DNA of 20,011 nucleotides from Nephromyces sp. MM_2019 (GCA_015657535.1 JADHZB010001149.1:1-20011); one strand, 5' to 3'; numbered from the stretch's first letter, positions 8,296 to 19,539 are shown. The notes: generated by a model not told the origin, from the letters alone. Program-made: numbers and translations.

Positions 8296-11200
8296 AAGCT
8301 GGACGATGAGAGAATTCAAATCTCCACGCTGTTGCAGGCAGAAGATCGCACATACATGAAGATGTTTGAGGCGTTCCTTTTATTAGCAGAAAACAAAAGG
8401 TCTTCACACACTGATGGTGCACACACACACACTCGAAGCGCGCATTGTGTGGGTTCCACTCGGACGCACAGATGCGCGCACAAAAAGTGTGCTAGTCTCT
8501 CACACAAACAACTTTGCTATTACGCACACACTCATTCTTATACGCACACAAACATTCTAATACGCATACACACAAAAAAGTAGGCGACAGTGACTTCAAC
8601 GCCATGTACAATGACGTAACGTTGCTTTGGCACGCACACACCCATTCTAAGCGGCAAACACACTCAGCCGCGCGCACACACATTGTTATACGCGCACACA
8701 CACATTGTTATACGCGCACACACACACATATTGTTGTACGCGCACACACACACATATTGTTGTACGCACACACACACATATTGTTGTACGCACACACACA
8801 CGCATTCTAATACGCACATACACTCATTCTTGTACGCACACACACAAACTTTTGTGTTTAAAAGCCATATGATCCACTCTTTTCGTGTTTCACACGGAAG
8901 TTTTTCCAGCGAAAACCTCCAAAAAAATTGTGGGAGATTCTGCGTGATGCAGAGATAATTCACTCTCTGATATGTGTGTATGTGAGTATGTGTGCGTTAA
9001 AGAAAATTTTAGTTGCAGAAACGCTTTTTCTGTGTAGCCTTTGCAGTTTAAAACTGCAATCTCTGCTTTTTGAAGATGATGCAGTTTTTGTAGCTTGGAG
9101 TGGGTAAAATGCTTATAGATGCTTAGAGAATTCTCTCTGTGGTATACTGAATGATTGTGTATTTCCCACACACACACACCCTCTTCTCTGTGTATTTCGC
9201 ACACACCCTCTTCTTTTTGGCATTCCCACACACTCATCCCCCTCTCGGTCATCAATACGCACTCCCTGTTGTTCAACAACACGCACACACACACCAAGAC
9301 CCTCATCCAAACCAACAGATACACGCTCACACTCCGTCCCCCCCTTCTTCCCCAGAAGTAACGCACACATTCATCGTTTAGTTCCTCCCCCACTCTCCCG
9401 AAACTCGCTTTCTTCTGGTTATTTCGGGAAGAGTCTCTTGAGGATGAAGAAGCAGTGTAGTGTACGTACACTCTCTGCTTCTGACTACTCTATTTTTAGA
9501 ACAAAATGAAGGACTTTATTCATGAAAAAAACAGCGGTTTTGCGGCTGAGATTTCTCGGCAAAATGCTGCAATGCTGTGTATCTACGAATTATTGAGAGA
9601 AGAAGAAGAAAAAACCTCAAAATTCAGCGTAAAAGAGGGAATTTATGCCTCAAATCGTCCATCATTAATAGAAGAGGATGTAATCGTTAGGGGAAGTAAG
9701 TCAGAGAGCTTGAAGATGCTGGAGCAGCTGGTGATGAGTATTTTGAATAAGGAAACCTATGAAGAAGAGGAGGGCAGGTTGAAGGTGATAAAGGAGTTTC
9801 TTGGGAAAACTAGCGATTACTTGCAGCTAGTGGAGGGATTCTCTAGAAATGGGATAGGAAAGGTGGTGTGCGTGTGAATGTGTGTGGGTGTGTGTGGGTA
9901 TGGGTGTCGGTTTGTGTGTATGAATGTGGGTGCTTGTGTGAATGTGTGTGTGAATCCGTGCGTGCTAACATAAATATTTGTAAATGTGTGTGAATGTGCG
10001 TGCTCCAATGTGTTTGGTTGTGTATGCTTCAATATGTGTAACTGCTCGTGTATCCGTGTGTGTGTGCGTATGTGTGTACGTTTTAAACTGCAGTTTTCCT
10101 TATTGAATAGCCTATAAGAGCATAAGCTTTTTTTGCTTGTATAAGCTCTGTAACTGCTTTGAGCATACTTTATATCATCGTGTACTGGCAAGCGTCTTCA
10201 AAGTGTGTGTATGCACTTCAATACATTCCTTAATAATGTGTGAGTGTTGTATGTGTTAGATGTTCGTATGTGTGTGTACATGTTGGGTTTTCGTGTGTGT
10301 GTATATTGAATGTATGTGTTTGATTTGTCTGTATATTGGATGTGTGTGTGTATGTGTTGGGTTTTCGTGTGTGTGCGTGTTAGACGCGTGAAATCAGCTT
10401 ACTCTTACGGCAAGCCTAACATAAGTATGGCTTTATAGCAGTTTGAGTGCACCGAAAATAGTGGTTTGTAGCAGTCAGCACACACAAATACACAGGATGC
10501 TAAGTTAGATGTGCACACAGGGCTACTCATACAAAGGTAGCAACATGTTTGCAGAGGAATAATGTGTGTGTACACTTCCAGATACTATAATCTGTGAGCT
10601 CACACACATGTCACCACCACATGCCATCTCATCATCTCGCACACACGTCTCCAATGCACGCATTACCTCAAAGCTATATCGCACACACCCACCAGCTGAG
10701 CACGCACAAGTTTAGATGCTTGAGCTTCCAACTTCTTGTATGTGTGGCTTATCACAGAAGGCTGCTGAGTTGATGAACACGATTCTCAGCTTGAAGACCT
10801 CCATCCGCTATCCTACCAATTTGGCAAAATGGCAAGCACGCACTTTTGATATCAACTTCCTCATCTTGGATTGCATCGCGAAGCTACTCTCTCAGAGTAG
10901 GTGTGCATGTGTGTGTGAGTGTGGATAGATGTGTGTGTGCCTGTGTATGTACGTATGTGGATGGGTGTGTGCGTGCCTGTGTATTTCGCTGTGTTTGTGC
11001 CCCTTTTGTATGCCTGTGTGCGCCTGTGCATGTGCCTATGTGTGTGCCTATGTGTGCAAATTGTATTTACCCAAGCATCTATGAGTATGTGCCTACTTCC
11101 TTTGGTGATTGCTATTCATCAATGCTGATAGAGGTGGAATTTTTTTTATCACACTACCAAGCAACTCTATGCTTTCTAAGGTGTATTTACACCCATCCTC

Positions 11201-14200
11201 TTCATGCTGGGGCGCGTAATTCACTAATTAGCTGTGTGTACGAGCGACTGTACATACACCCACAATGTATAACTCTCAAAATGTTTCTTTCTTTCACCAC
11301 CACAAGCACCCAGACTCTCTTTCCAAACCTCCATCTTTCAGACACTCTTTTGCGTCCACTAGAGAGTGCCTATGCACTGCATTAACCTTGCTATTAGGGG
11401 TGTATATACACCTCTACTTCCCTTTTTTTCACCTTCTCTTTCACCAGTTGGAGAGATTCCTATGGATGCTTCAAAGGAGGTTGTTGGTGTGTGCTATCAG
11501 CTGCTTCATCTCTTTCGCTTTTACTATGAAGATATCATCATAGAAGAAGATGTCTCGCCCAAGAAAGCCTTGTGGAGGGCTATGAATGTATGAAAAGCTT
11601 TGAAACTTTCAAGTTGATGAAGAATGTATGAATCTCTGCTGTTTTTCTTAAGTGGGAGGTTGTGTGTGTGGGTTTTGTGTGTGGCATATGCTTTAGTAGG
11701 AAGGGATGAAGATGAAAATGAGGATGAAGCTGAAGATTAAGAAGAAGCAAACAAATGACTGGCATGTGTGTGCAATTTCGATCTGCTTGATAATGAATAC
11801 ATTGGCATACTCCTACTCTTGGATAGACACCAAAATCAGCTTTATTATGTTAGCTAATGTGAAATTCTCTTCTCTCTGCAGGCTTGTGTGTTAATTGCTT
11901 TTTCTCTTTGATTTACAGGTAGCACACACTCTCCTATGGAAAGTCAGCATCGTAAGTTAAGCGTGTGTGGGCCTATTTAAAGCACGTCGTGTGTGTGTGT
12001 GTGTGTTTTGTGTGTGTGCACTTGTATGTGTGGTATATCTGTGTGTATCTTTGTAGATAAATGAGTGTGCACTTGTATGTGTGGTATATCTGTGTGTGTG
12101 AGTATATATGCTTGTGTGTTAATGCGACTTTAACACGATTTGTTTCTCATCCGCTTATGAGCGTGTCATTTTATTCCTTCACACACTCAGGAAGTAGCTA
12201 TTCGCATAGAAAGTGAAACTTGTACTCACAAGAACACTCACACCCACTAGCACAGACATCTGCACACACATCAACACACAGCCACATACGCACTAACACG
12301 CGCACCTAGTCAAACACCAACAACCACACACGCCCACATACACTTCAGCACAGACATCTGCACACACATCAACACACAGCCACATACGCACTAACACGCG
12401 CACCTAGTCAAACACCAACAACCACACACGCCCACATACACTTCAGCACAGACATCTGCACACACATCAACACACAGCCACATACGCACTAACACGCGCA
12501 CCAACATACGCACTCAGTCATACACCCGTCGCACACACCCACATACTCACCAACACATACCAGCGCACACGCACACGAGTTTAAAAGGAGGGAACTGCTC
12601 CGATACACACCATAACTTCTGGATATAAGTGCATACGCGCATTTACAAGCTGTAAGCCTCCATACGCAGAGGCATTCACGCACACGTATACACCGTAGCA
12701 TAGGCTTGTGTGTTGCTGTTCTTCCCTTAGATAACAAAGAAGCTGCCTAAATTATCTTCTTCAACGTCAAATGCATCAAAAAAATCGGAAGCATCAGAGC
12801 AGGAAGAGCCTCCCTTTATCGTCCCGCTGATTATCAATTTACAGCCTTTTACTGGTATGTGTGTGTAAGTGGTTGGGTATATATGTGTGTGTGTGTGAAT
12901 ATGTGTGTGTGCTCGGGTGGTTTTGTGTGCACTTTTTAGATTTTGGGTGTGTGCTTCTTCGTTGCATGAACTTTCTTGCTGTTTGTGTGTGCACTTTTTT
13001 GGTGTGTGTTTATACTTTTTGTGGCGTGTATCTTTGTGTGCGCATGTTGGTATTGACTAAGGCTCCATGGAAAGACTGTACTATATTGAATGTGTGTGTG
13101 TGTGTGTGTGTGCTTTGTTCTGTAGTTTTCGCTGCTCCTTATGTTGAGTTTGATGAAGGCCCAGAAGGAACTTGGAGTGGAGGGTTTCTAATCTCTACTA
13201 GTAGCATGAAGGCTGCTAAGGAGCCTTCTTTTTCTAGTGGAAAGCGAATATCCTCACTAAAGTGGGTGTGTGTGGGTGTGTGGGTGTGAATGTGTGTGAA
13301 TATGTGTGTGTGTGTGGGTGTGTGTGGGTGTGTGTGAATATGTGTGTGTGGGTGTGAATATGTGTGTGTGTGTGGGTGTGTGTGTGTGAATATGTGTGTG
13401 GGTGTGTGTGTGTGGGTGTGAATATGTGTGTGGGTGTGAATATGTGTGTGTGAATATGTGTGTGTGGGTGTGAATATGTGTGAATATGTGTGTGTGGGTG
13501 TGAATATGTGTGTGTGGGTGTGAATATGTGTGAATATGTGTGAATATGTGTGTGTGGGTGTGAATATGTGTGTGTGGGTGTGAATATGTGTGTGAATATG
13601 TGTGAATATGTGTGAATATGTGTGTGTGAATATGTGTGTGTGAATATGTTTGTGTGTGTGTGAATATGTGTGAATATGTGTGAATATGTGTGTGTGAATA
13701 TGTGTGAATATGTGTGAATATGTGTGAATATGTGTGTGTGAATATGTGTGTGTGTGTGTGTGAATATGTGTGTGTGTGTATGTGTGTGGTGATTTATGTT
13801 TCTGCGATTTTGTGTGTATATGCATATTTATGTGTGTGTAAATGCGTTTGTTGCATCTTCTGCATTGCGTGTATAGGTTCGTGTGTGTATGCCGCATATT
13901 TTTTACGTCCTGTGGAGGGTCATGTGTGTGTATTTTTTTACATATTTAGCGTAGTGTGTGCTTGTGTGTGCTTGTGTGTGCTGCTTTTTTTCTGCGATTT
14001 GATGTGTGTGTTTCTCGTACTCTTAGATAAGCAATTTGTAGGCTTCTATACCACTTTTTATTGTTGTATTAACACACAATATATGACCTCTTGTGTGTTA
14101 ATATTCCTTGGTTTCTTTGTGTGTGTTACTTTCAGTGAGGCGCAAATAGAGAAGGCGCAGAAGATACGTTGGACCGCAACTTGTATTGTGAAAAGTGAGA

Positions 14201-16459
14201 AATTCTCAGAGGTTGCATGTGCGTGTGTGTGTGACTGGGCGTCTGCATGTGCGTGTGTGTGCGACTTCTTGCACGAGTGTGTGCGTGTGTATTGATCTAC
14301 CTTGGTATGTCATGCGTATGTCTATATATAAGATTTTGTGTGTATGTGTTTTGCATAAGATTGTGATTCTCAGTGAATAATCTGCACTGAAGAAGTTCTA
14401 TCTATAAGTCTGTCTTAATCAATTTTGTCTTCTTCTTCTTCTTCTTCTCTCATCGTGTGTGTGTTCTTTCCGTTTTCCTTATACTAGCAAACTTAAAAGG
14501 AAAAACTTTTAAAAAAGTTCAGTTTCTACACACCCCCCCACCTCTTTCAACCTCAGTATGTGGACGTCCCCCACCCCCCCACCTCTTTCAACCTCAGTAT
14601 GTGGACGTCCCCCACCCCCCCACCTCTTTCAACCTCAGTGTATATACAACCCTCCCTCACTCTACTTACCTCAGTGTATATACACCCCCCACCCCCCTGG
14701 ACCCCCTGTTTTGCACACACTTTCCCTCGTATGTATTGCAAACTTTTCGGTCACACACCCACCTGAAGCCTTCTAGCCAACAAGCCTCATCACATTGTAC
14801 CTTCGTCTTCAGCTTTACTCAAGGATTTTCCCAAGCAATCATTTGGAAAGTGGAACTTGATAACGCACTACAGTCATCAGAGGCCAAAGTATCTTCGCTT
14901 TCCTATGCTTTTCAGCATCGCCCTTCTCGATCCTTATCCGCCGGTGAGTGTACGTACACTCGCGAGAGAGTGAATGAGGGGGTGGAGAGGCAGTGGGGGG
15001 AAAGGGTGTAGAGGTGGGGGTTTTAGAAGGCAGTATGCAGGGATGGGCTGGGTGGAGGGGAGAACTTGTGACGCAGCAGGATAGACTTGAGGGTGGGGGG
15101 TTTGAAGACGAAGAATGAGCAGAGGATGAGGGGGTGAAAGAAATGATGTAACAGGGTGAGGAAGAAGAGCTTGAACAAGGGGAAGGAGAAGAGGAAGAGG
15201 ATGGAGAGAGAGAACAACAAGAAGGAGATAATGCCGATGAAGATGAAAGGACCTGAGACAGCCTGTATCTTCATAATCGTTCTGATTGAGCGAACGTTTC
15301 ACAGGTAGTGTCTAGCTTTGTTACTGATTGCAGAACAGAGGATGAAGCCGTATGTTTCCTTCATAGACTGAATCTTCTGCTTACTCTTCCTCCTCTTCCC
15401 CCTCTTCTCCTTCTTCCTCCTCTTCCCCCTCTTCTCCTTCTTCCTCTTTTACTGGAAATTTTGCTAGGAAAACTGGTATGTTGTGTACAGGTTCGTGAAG
15501 AGGCTGTAGGCTGTGTGTTGCACCTCTTAGAGATCGATTCGTTAAAGTCTTGGCCTATCGACTTGGAGCCCACTACGGTGGCTGTTGCCACATCTCCACA
15601 TCCTGGATACTTGAGGAGGTTTGCTACCTCCTTGTTGCATGTGTGTGTGTTGTCCTGCTTTTAGCTTGAAGGCATAGCTTTAAGCTGTTTTCCACGTCCT
15701 TCGCTATGCTTTGCGATTGTGCACCTGTATATATGTGTGTGCATTTGTGTACCTGTGTGTGTATATATTTGCGATTGTGCACCTGTGTATATGTGTGTGC
15801 ATTTGTGTACCTGTGTGTGTATATATTTGCGATTGTGCACCTGTGTATATGTGTGTGCATTTGTGTACCTGTGTGTGTGCTTAACGTGCCGCATATGACT
15901 GCTGCTACTGCATTATTCTGGGTTTTGTGTTTCTAACTACTCATGAATCACACAGACAACACAGCTGTTACTATAAAGGCTTCAACTAGTGTGTATGTAC
16001 ACTCCTCCCTTTTCTTGCACTCGCAGAAGCTGGAATCCGCCTGCTTCTCTGCTAACTCAAACTATTGGAAATACAATCAGGTGCTTGCATACGCTAAGAA
16101 TAGCTACGCACTGTGTGTGTGCTGCCTTCATCATACTTTCAGTGTGTATGCACTCATCGTTTGCTGGCTTGGAGTACTGCAGATTAACTTTTCTTTGTGT
16201 GCGTGGCAGCGTTGCTCTAGCTGCTTATGTGTGTGTGGTTGATGGCATCGCTTTAGTGGTGTGTGTGCAACGGTTTCAGCTTTTAGTGTATATGAGAAAC
16301 TGCCCTTGTGTGTGCCTGGATGCACTGCTGTGTGTGTGGGGGTGGGCTTTCTTCCCTATATATCCCACCTCACCATATCTATGTGTGCAGCTATGCGCAA
16401 AGGTCTTCATTCGAGAATGCCTGCGATTTCGCCTTATGGTTTGGTGCTCTTTTCGTTGT

Positions 16460-16491
<32 letters not shown>

Positions 16492-18971
16492 CCAAGATGT
16501 AAGGTAATTTTCTCCACCCTTCATATTCAAAGTGTTTGTGTGCTTTTCCTCACGCACAGCTCAACTCACATGAAGAGATGAACTCGTACATAGAAAGATC
16601 AGCTAACACACACGCCAACTTAAATGCGCACACGGGCTTGCTGACGTATACACACCAGTTTATACCGACTCACAGACATATACACGCGCTCTAACTCACA
16701 CACACACGAACTTACACACAGACCAACTCAAACACACACCAACGCACACGCACTCCATCTCACGCTCCAATTCGCACACACACAAACTCACACCAACTGA
16801 CACGCCAATTCACACCACCACACACACCACCGTTAACTTTTCAGAGAAGGATTGGAATGCCTGATTGCTGTCATCCTTCGAGCCCCAAGCAACACACACT
16901 CGATTGAAAACCCTTCCTCTTCTTCATTAGAAGAAAAAACATCCAAATTTCATCAGAAATTCAAGCAAGAACGAAGTTTTTTGCTTCCAATAAGCTTTTC
17001 TCGTGGCTCTTCTTCCTCCAAGCCCTCCTGCTTCATAGTATCCAACCTTCAGGCTGAACCTTTTCTTCGCAGTGCATTACCTGCTCTCCGAGCTTTATGC
17101 AGATTGTTTGCTGTTATTCCGGTTGAGAAGATTACTTACTCTATAATATGTGAAGCTGTTGTGTGTTGCTGGCCGGTGCTGATGAAGATGTGTGTGTGTT
17201 TGTGCGAAAGTTACGATTACGCTAGTCTGGAAGAAGATAATTTTCGTCTTTTGATGGATTATATAGGCAGCAGTAGGGCTTGTCATTTGTCAGATGCTTC
17301 CTTGGCTTCCTCTACTCCTGCACACACTGATTCTGGTGGAGCTTGGGATGTTTATTGTGGAGCTTCTTCCTCTTCTTTGGTTTCATCATCATCTTCTTCG
17401 TCTTTACCTTCTTTTACCTCTTCATTGTCGTCTCCTTCGTGTTATGCTTCATCGCTAACTCCACCCTCCTGTTCATCCTCATCTTCTGTTTTTTCGCCAC
17501 CTTCTCCCTCCTCTTCATCACCCCCTAGCCCCCCACGCAAAGTCACTTCTTCGATTTTTCTTGCCTCAAAGGCGTTTTCTGAGTTATTTGATGTCGTCTT
17601 CAAGGCTAGAAATGTCTCACAGTTTTCCTATGCCTCTATTCTCTTCATCAACAACCTTTTGGGAGCTTCAAAATCTTCAAAAGTATTGAAGCTGCTAACC
17701 GATAGAAAGAAGGAGAGAAGAGGAAAGATGAGGGCAGCGAGTGGATATAAGCCTTCATCTACACAAAGAGGTGGCTTAAAACCGAGAAAAATTGAAGGTT
17801 TTCCGGGTGATTTGGGGTGTACGTACACTCCAAATCGATTGGAAGAGGAAGGCAGAAACTTCAGCTTCGTAAGATTAGCTGAAACCTGTGAAACTTTTGG
17901 GGTTGGAGAGGAAGTGAGAGAGCTTTTGATGAAGTGCGGTGTGTGTGAGGTGCTCTCGGGCGGGGGGGTTGGATATGAGGTGCACACAGCTACCGGTAGT
18001 CGTGATATTGAGGTTGTGGAAGGTGGAGATGAGGGGGGAATTGCTGAGGGGGGTGGCGGTAGTGATCTTGGGGTTGTGGAGGGTGGAGATGAGAGGGGCA
18101 CTACGGCAACTGGGGTGGGTGGTACTCATGGAGTTGTGGGAGGTGGCAGGATTAGGCCTACCAAGGGGGGTGTCGGTACTCATGGGGTTTTGGGGGGTGG
18201 AAATGAGGGAGGTGGTGGAGATCAGGCTTTGAGAAGGAAGGGGGGCCCCGAAGACACTCTTACGGCGTTTGATAGTTTTATTGAGTCTTCTCTGAGGTTG
18301 AATCTGGTGGAGGTCATTATGCTGCTAGTATACTGTAAGCTCACTGTGCTTGACGTTGATGAAAGCTTATAGAGTCATCTTGTGGATTTGCTCATCTTTT
18401 TGCTTTTGTTTTCAGTCTATATGATGGGTGTACGTACACTGCTTAGTCAAGCATTTCAAAGTGTGTGTTTCTCCTCATTTTTAAGGGCTTTTTACTAGGT
18501 TATACATCTATATGTATGCCAGTATTCACGAGTTTTATGCTGTGTGTGTGTGAGTTTTAAAAAGCATTTTTGGGGAGAGTTAGAAGGTATACGAGGATAC
18601 TGAATTTAAGCTACTTTTCCCACCTTTCATGGGGATAGCTACAAGTATGTGTGTGCTTTGTTGCTCTTCTACTGATTTGCCGTGTGCGTAGCATCTTCTC
18701 TGTCTTCATGTGCTCTAAATCCCCCACTTTCTGCTCTACCTTCACCCTCTTCACCTCCGCAGACTTCTCTCCCCCATTTACCGTTTTTTCTACCCTCCCC
18801 CCCTTCTTTGTTACCTCCACCCCCTTCTCCACCTCCTCCTTTTCCATCCCCTAAGCTCTGTACATGTAATAGAAAATGCACATTCTTCATCTCACATGCG
18901 ATATAATCAGGCACACAGAAAATGTAAACACACACACACACACAAACACACACACGCACACACACACACAA

Positions 18972-19012
<41 letters not shown>

Positions 19013-19051
19013 CAAATACAAACACACACACACACACACACAAACACAAAC

Positions 19052-19125
<74 letters not shown>

Positions 19126-19539
19126 CATCGCCTGCATTTTCCCTTTTATGCGCTTCACACTAGATTCATCAAGAAAAGCTTACTTTTGAGTTACCTTTCA
19201 TCATGCACGATGTAGCTCCTTACACACACTGTGTGTGTTGCTGCGAGTTTTTATCTTTCTCATTCACTCACTTCTTCATCTTCATCTTTCTATTCACCTT
19301 CATCTTCATCTACTTCTTTATCTTCGTCTTCTTTCATCTTCTCACCCTTCCCTGCTTTCAGCGAGAACTTTGAAGATGGTTGATGTGTGTGGATCTTCAA
19401 TTTCTTCAACTAGCGGCCCCCTCCCCAAGGTATATGAGCTGCTGGTCTCCTGCCTGCAGCGTATCGTTCAAACTTATCCTTCTGCTCTGTTTGGCTATCA
19501 CGACGAAGTAACTCTAAGCTTCAAGCTGGAGAATCCCTG
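8296..19539 (+). CDS. Gene E: large helical, HEAT-like scaffold protein, more than 20 exons
   Basis: Family not identified. Phase-consistent exons: 8296-8399, 8591-8615, 8910-8977, 9038-9099, 9432-9454, 9500-9862, 10758-10896 (alternative start 10716), 11132-11180, 11342-11399, 11456-11587, possibly 11700-11765, 11919-11951, 12731-12854, 13126-13261, 14136-14194, 14488 to about 14597, 14813-14943, 15309-15349, 15491-15618 (or about 15642), 16027-16080, 16391-16462, 16845-18334 and 19362-19539. The product is about 1,190 residues, mostly amphipathic helices with Leu/Ala/Cys/Phe cores, for example FEAFLLLAENK, LWEILRDAEIIHSLI, VREEAVGCVLHLLEID, FENACDFALWFGALFVV, SALPALRALCRLFAVIP and VYELLVSCLQRIVQTYP. 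This resembles HEAT/ARM solenoids; large ribosome-biogenesis, transport or repair scaffolds are possible, but none is assigned. The start is unresolved: Met at 8356, or ATG at 8252 if a 26-base intron is real. The stop may be at 19699-19701 after a last splice (acceptor TAG at 19691), giving a product ending WPV. Confidence 0.72.
8400..8909 (+). repeat. CA-rich ~22-28-base tandem repeats in gene E introns
   Basis: Units of the form TTGTTATACGCGCACACACACA or ATTGTTGTACGCACACACAC repeat about six times between 8660 and 8800, with looser ATTCTAATACGCACACA units on both sides (8535-8570, 8800-8850). The micro-exon 8591-8615 sits between the two repeat-filled introns. Confidence 0.8.
9455..9499 (+). 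other. 45-base intron of gene E carrying the palindrome
   Basis: Donor GTGTAG, palindrome at 9460-9471, then a pyrimidine-rich run and TATTTTTAG acceptor. It joins EDEEA to NKMKDF in phase. If the upstream exon 9432-9454 is wrong, ATG at 9506 would be the start of gene E instead. Confidence 0.5.
9863..10757 (+). other. Intron of gene E, TG-rich 5' and CA-rich 3'
   Basis: 895 bases. About 9865-10390 is TG-rich, including a direct repeat (TGTTGGGTTTTCGTGTGTGT) at 10281 and 10355, 74 bases apart. About 10480-10700 is CA-rich. The 3' end can be read as acceptor TTTAG at 10715 or TCACAG at 10757; both keep phase. Confidence 0.6.
11952..12730 (+). other. Intron of gene E with TG-rich 5' half and CA-rich 3' half
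   Basis: 779 bases, donor GTAAGT, acceptor CTTCCCTTAG. The 5' part contains a 51-base duplication (GTGTGCACTTGTATGTGTGG, about 12016 and 12067). The 3' part holds the 98-base tandem repeat listed separately. Confidence 0.65.
12251..12502 (+). repeat. 98-base tandem repeat, 2.6 copies
   Basis: Units begin CACAGACATCTGCACACACA at 12251, 12349 and 12447. The first two full units appear identical by eye, and the third matches for about 56 bases before diverging. Such identity implies recent duplication. Confidence 0.92.
13262..14135 (+). repeat. Intron of gene E expanded by a GTGTGAATAT minisatellite
   Basis: The donor GTGGGT at 13262 opens directly into a 530-base array (to about 13795) of GTGTGAATAT alternating with GTGTGTGTGGGT and (GT)n. 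Variable numbers of TG steps separate GAATAT units. The rest (13795-14135) is T/G-rich and ends TTACTTTCAG. The reverse-strand frame across the array (HTHTYSHTHI) is an artefact. Confidence 0.85.
14531..14690 (+). repeat. 41-base tandem repeat containing repeated splice-like signals
   Basis: Each unit carries a C-run, CACCTCTTTCAACCTCAG and GTATGTGGACG. CAG/GT junctions fall at 14556, 14597 and 14638 (41-base spacing), and a degenerate fourth at 14674; the last two continue as GTGTATATACA. The pyrimidine tract plus CAG resembles a 3' splice site and GTATGT a 5' splice site. It lies at the 3' edge of the gene E exon that starts at 14488. Confidence 0.85.
14944..15308 (+). other. Intron of gene E with palindrome and long purine tract
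   Basis: Donor GTGAGT is followed four bases later by the palindrome (14948-14959). From about 14970 to 15260 the plus strand is almost all A and G, so frames stay open on both strands. The acceptor is read as CACAGGTAG at 15308; CACAG four bases earlier would put a stop in frame. Confidence 0.55.
15350..15490 (+). repeat. Short intron of gene E with 30-base pyrimidine repeat
   Basis: Donor GTATGT, acceptor TGTGTACAG. Contains a 30-base C/T unit (CTTCCTCCTCTTCCCCCTCT plus TCTCCTT) repeated about twice at 15385-15450. The frame is open through it (poly-Leu/Pro), so retention would not terminate the protein. Confidence 0.65.
15619..16026 (+). repeat. Intron of gene E with 58-base tandem repeat
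   Basis: GCGATTGTGCACCTGT recurs at 15713, 15771 and 15829 (58-base period), three nearly identical copies up to about 15880. A palindrome copy sits at 15991-16002, 24 bases before the CTCGCAG acceptor. The segment 15991-16026 could alternatively act as its own 36-base intron. Confidence 0.8.
16081..16844 (+). other. Two introns of gene E around exon 16391-16462
   Basis: The first (16081-16390) is TG-rich. The second starts inside (GT)n at 16461-16488 and turns CA-rich from about 16600 to 16840, ending TTAACTTTTCAG. Because the donor is in a GT run, the exact exon end can slide; the phase needed by the next exon fits a donor after 16462. Confidence 0.6.
16845..18334 (+). CDS. Largest exon of gene E (about 497 codons)
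   Basis: This is part of gene E, listed separately because it holds a third of the protein. It opens EGLECLIAVILRAPS, then has a helical segment (FLRSALPALRALCRLF), a Ser/Pro-rich low-complexity stretch (about 17355-17530), a further helical block (FLASKAFSELFDVVFKARN), a basic run (DRKKERRGK) and a Gly/Val/Glu repeat (about 17990-18215, EVVEGGDEGG-type). It ends with LRLNLVEVIMLLVY at a TGTAAGC donor, which restores phase with the exon at 19362. Without that splice the frame would end at TAG 18370-18372. The frame is open over 1.5 kb with balanced codons outside the low-complexity parts. Confidence 0.85.
18335..19361 (+). other. Last long intron of gene E
   Basis: 1,027 bases, donor GTAAGC, acceptor CCTGCTTTCAG. 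Contains a palindrome at 18428-18439, TG runs near 18540, a pyrimidine-rich stretch (18700-18860, open on both strands) and the CA array. Its 3' end is C/T-rich (TTCATCTTCATC units, 19255-19360). No exon found. Confidence 0.6.
18928..19125. repeat. (CA)n microsatellite with AAA interruptions
   Basis: About 200 bases of CACACACA broken by CAAACA at irregular spacing. Long frames on both strands (THTHT, CVCVC) are artefacts. Confidence 0.95.

Noticed and set aside
8890..9471. 193-codon minus-strand frame beginning MYVHYTASSSS
   Set aside because: Its start lies in the palindrome, it crosses CA-repeat DNA, and the plus strand of the same region carries better phase-matched exons (8910-8977, 9038-9099).
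11700..11765. Lys/Met-rich optional exon (EGMKMKMRMKLKIKKKQTND)
   Set aside because: Splice sites and phase fit, but the composition is a GATGAA-type simple repeat; left as optional in gene E rather than claimed.
14934..15302. Minus-strand hydrophobic frames that look like multi-pass membrane proteins
   Set aside because: They are the reverse of a purine-rich tract, which gives Leu/Pro/Phe-rich frames automatically; the region fits a gene E intron.
15713..15880. CRISPR-like regular repeat
   Set aside because: Head-to-tail tandem copies with no unique spacers, in a eukaryotic intron.
17628..18183. Minus-strand Ser/Pro/Thr-rich frames
   Set aside because: Shadows of the long plus-strand exon of gene E, especially its Gly/Val-rich part.
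18669..19189. Long frames of CVCVCV or THTHTH on both strands (also at 4549-4856, 8492-8963, 13139-13897, 15624-15936, 19540-19735)
   Set aside because: Pure translations of (TG)n/(CA)n DNA, open in several frames at once; not proteins.
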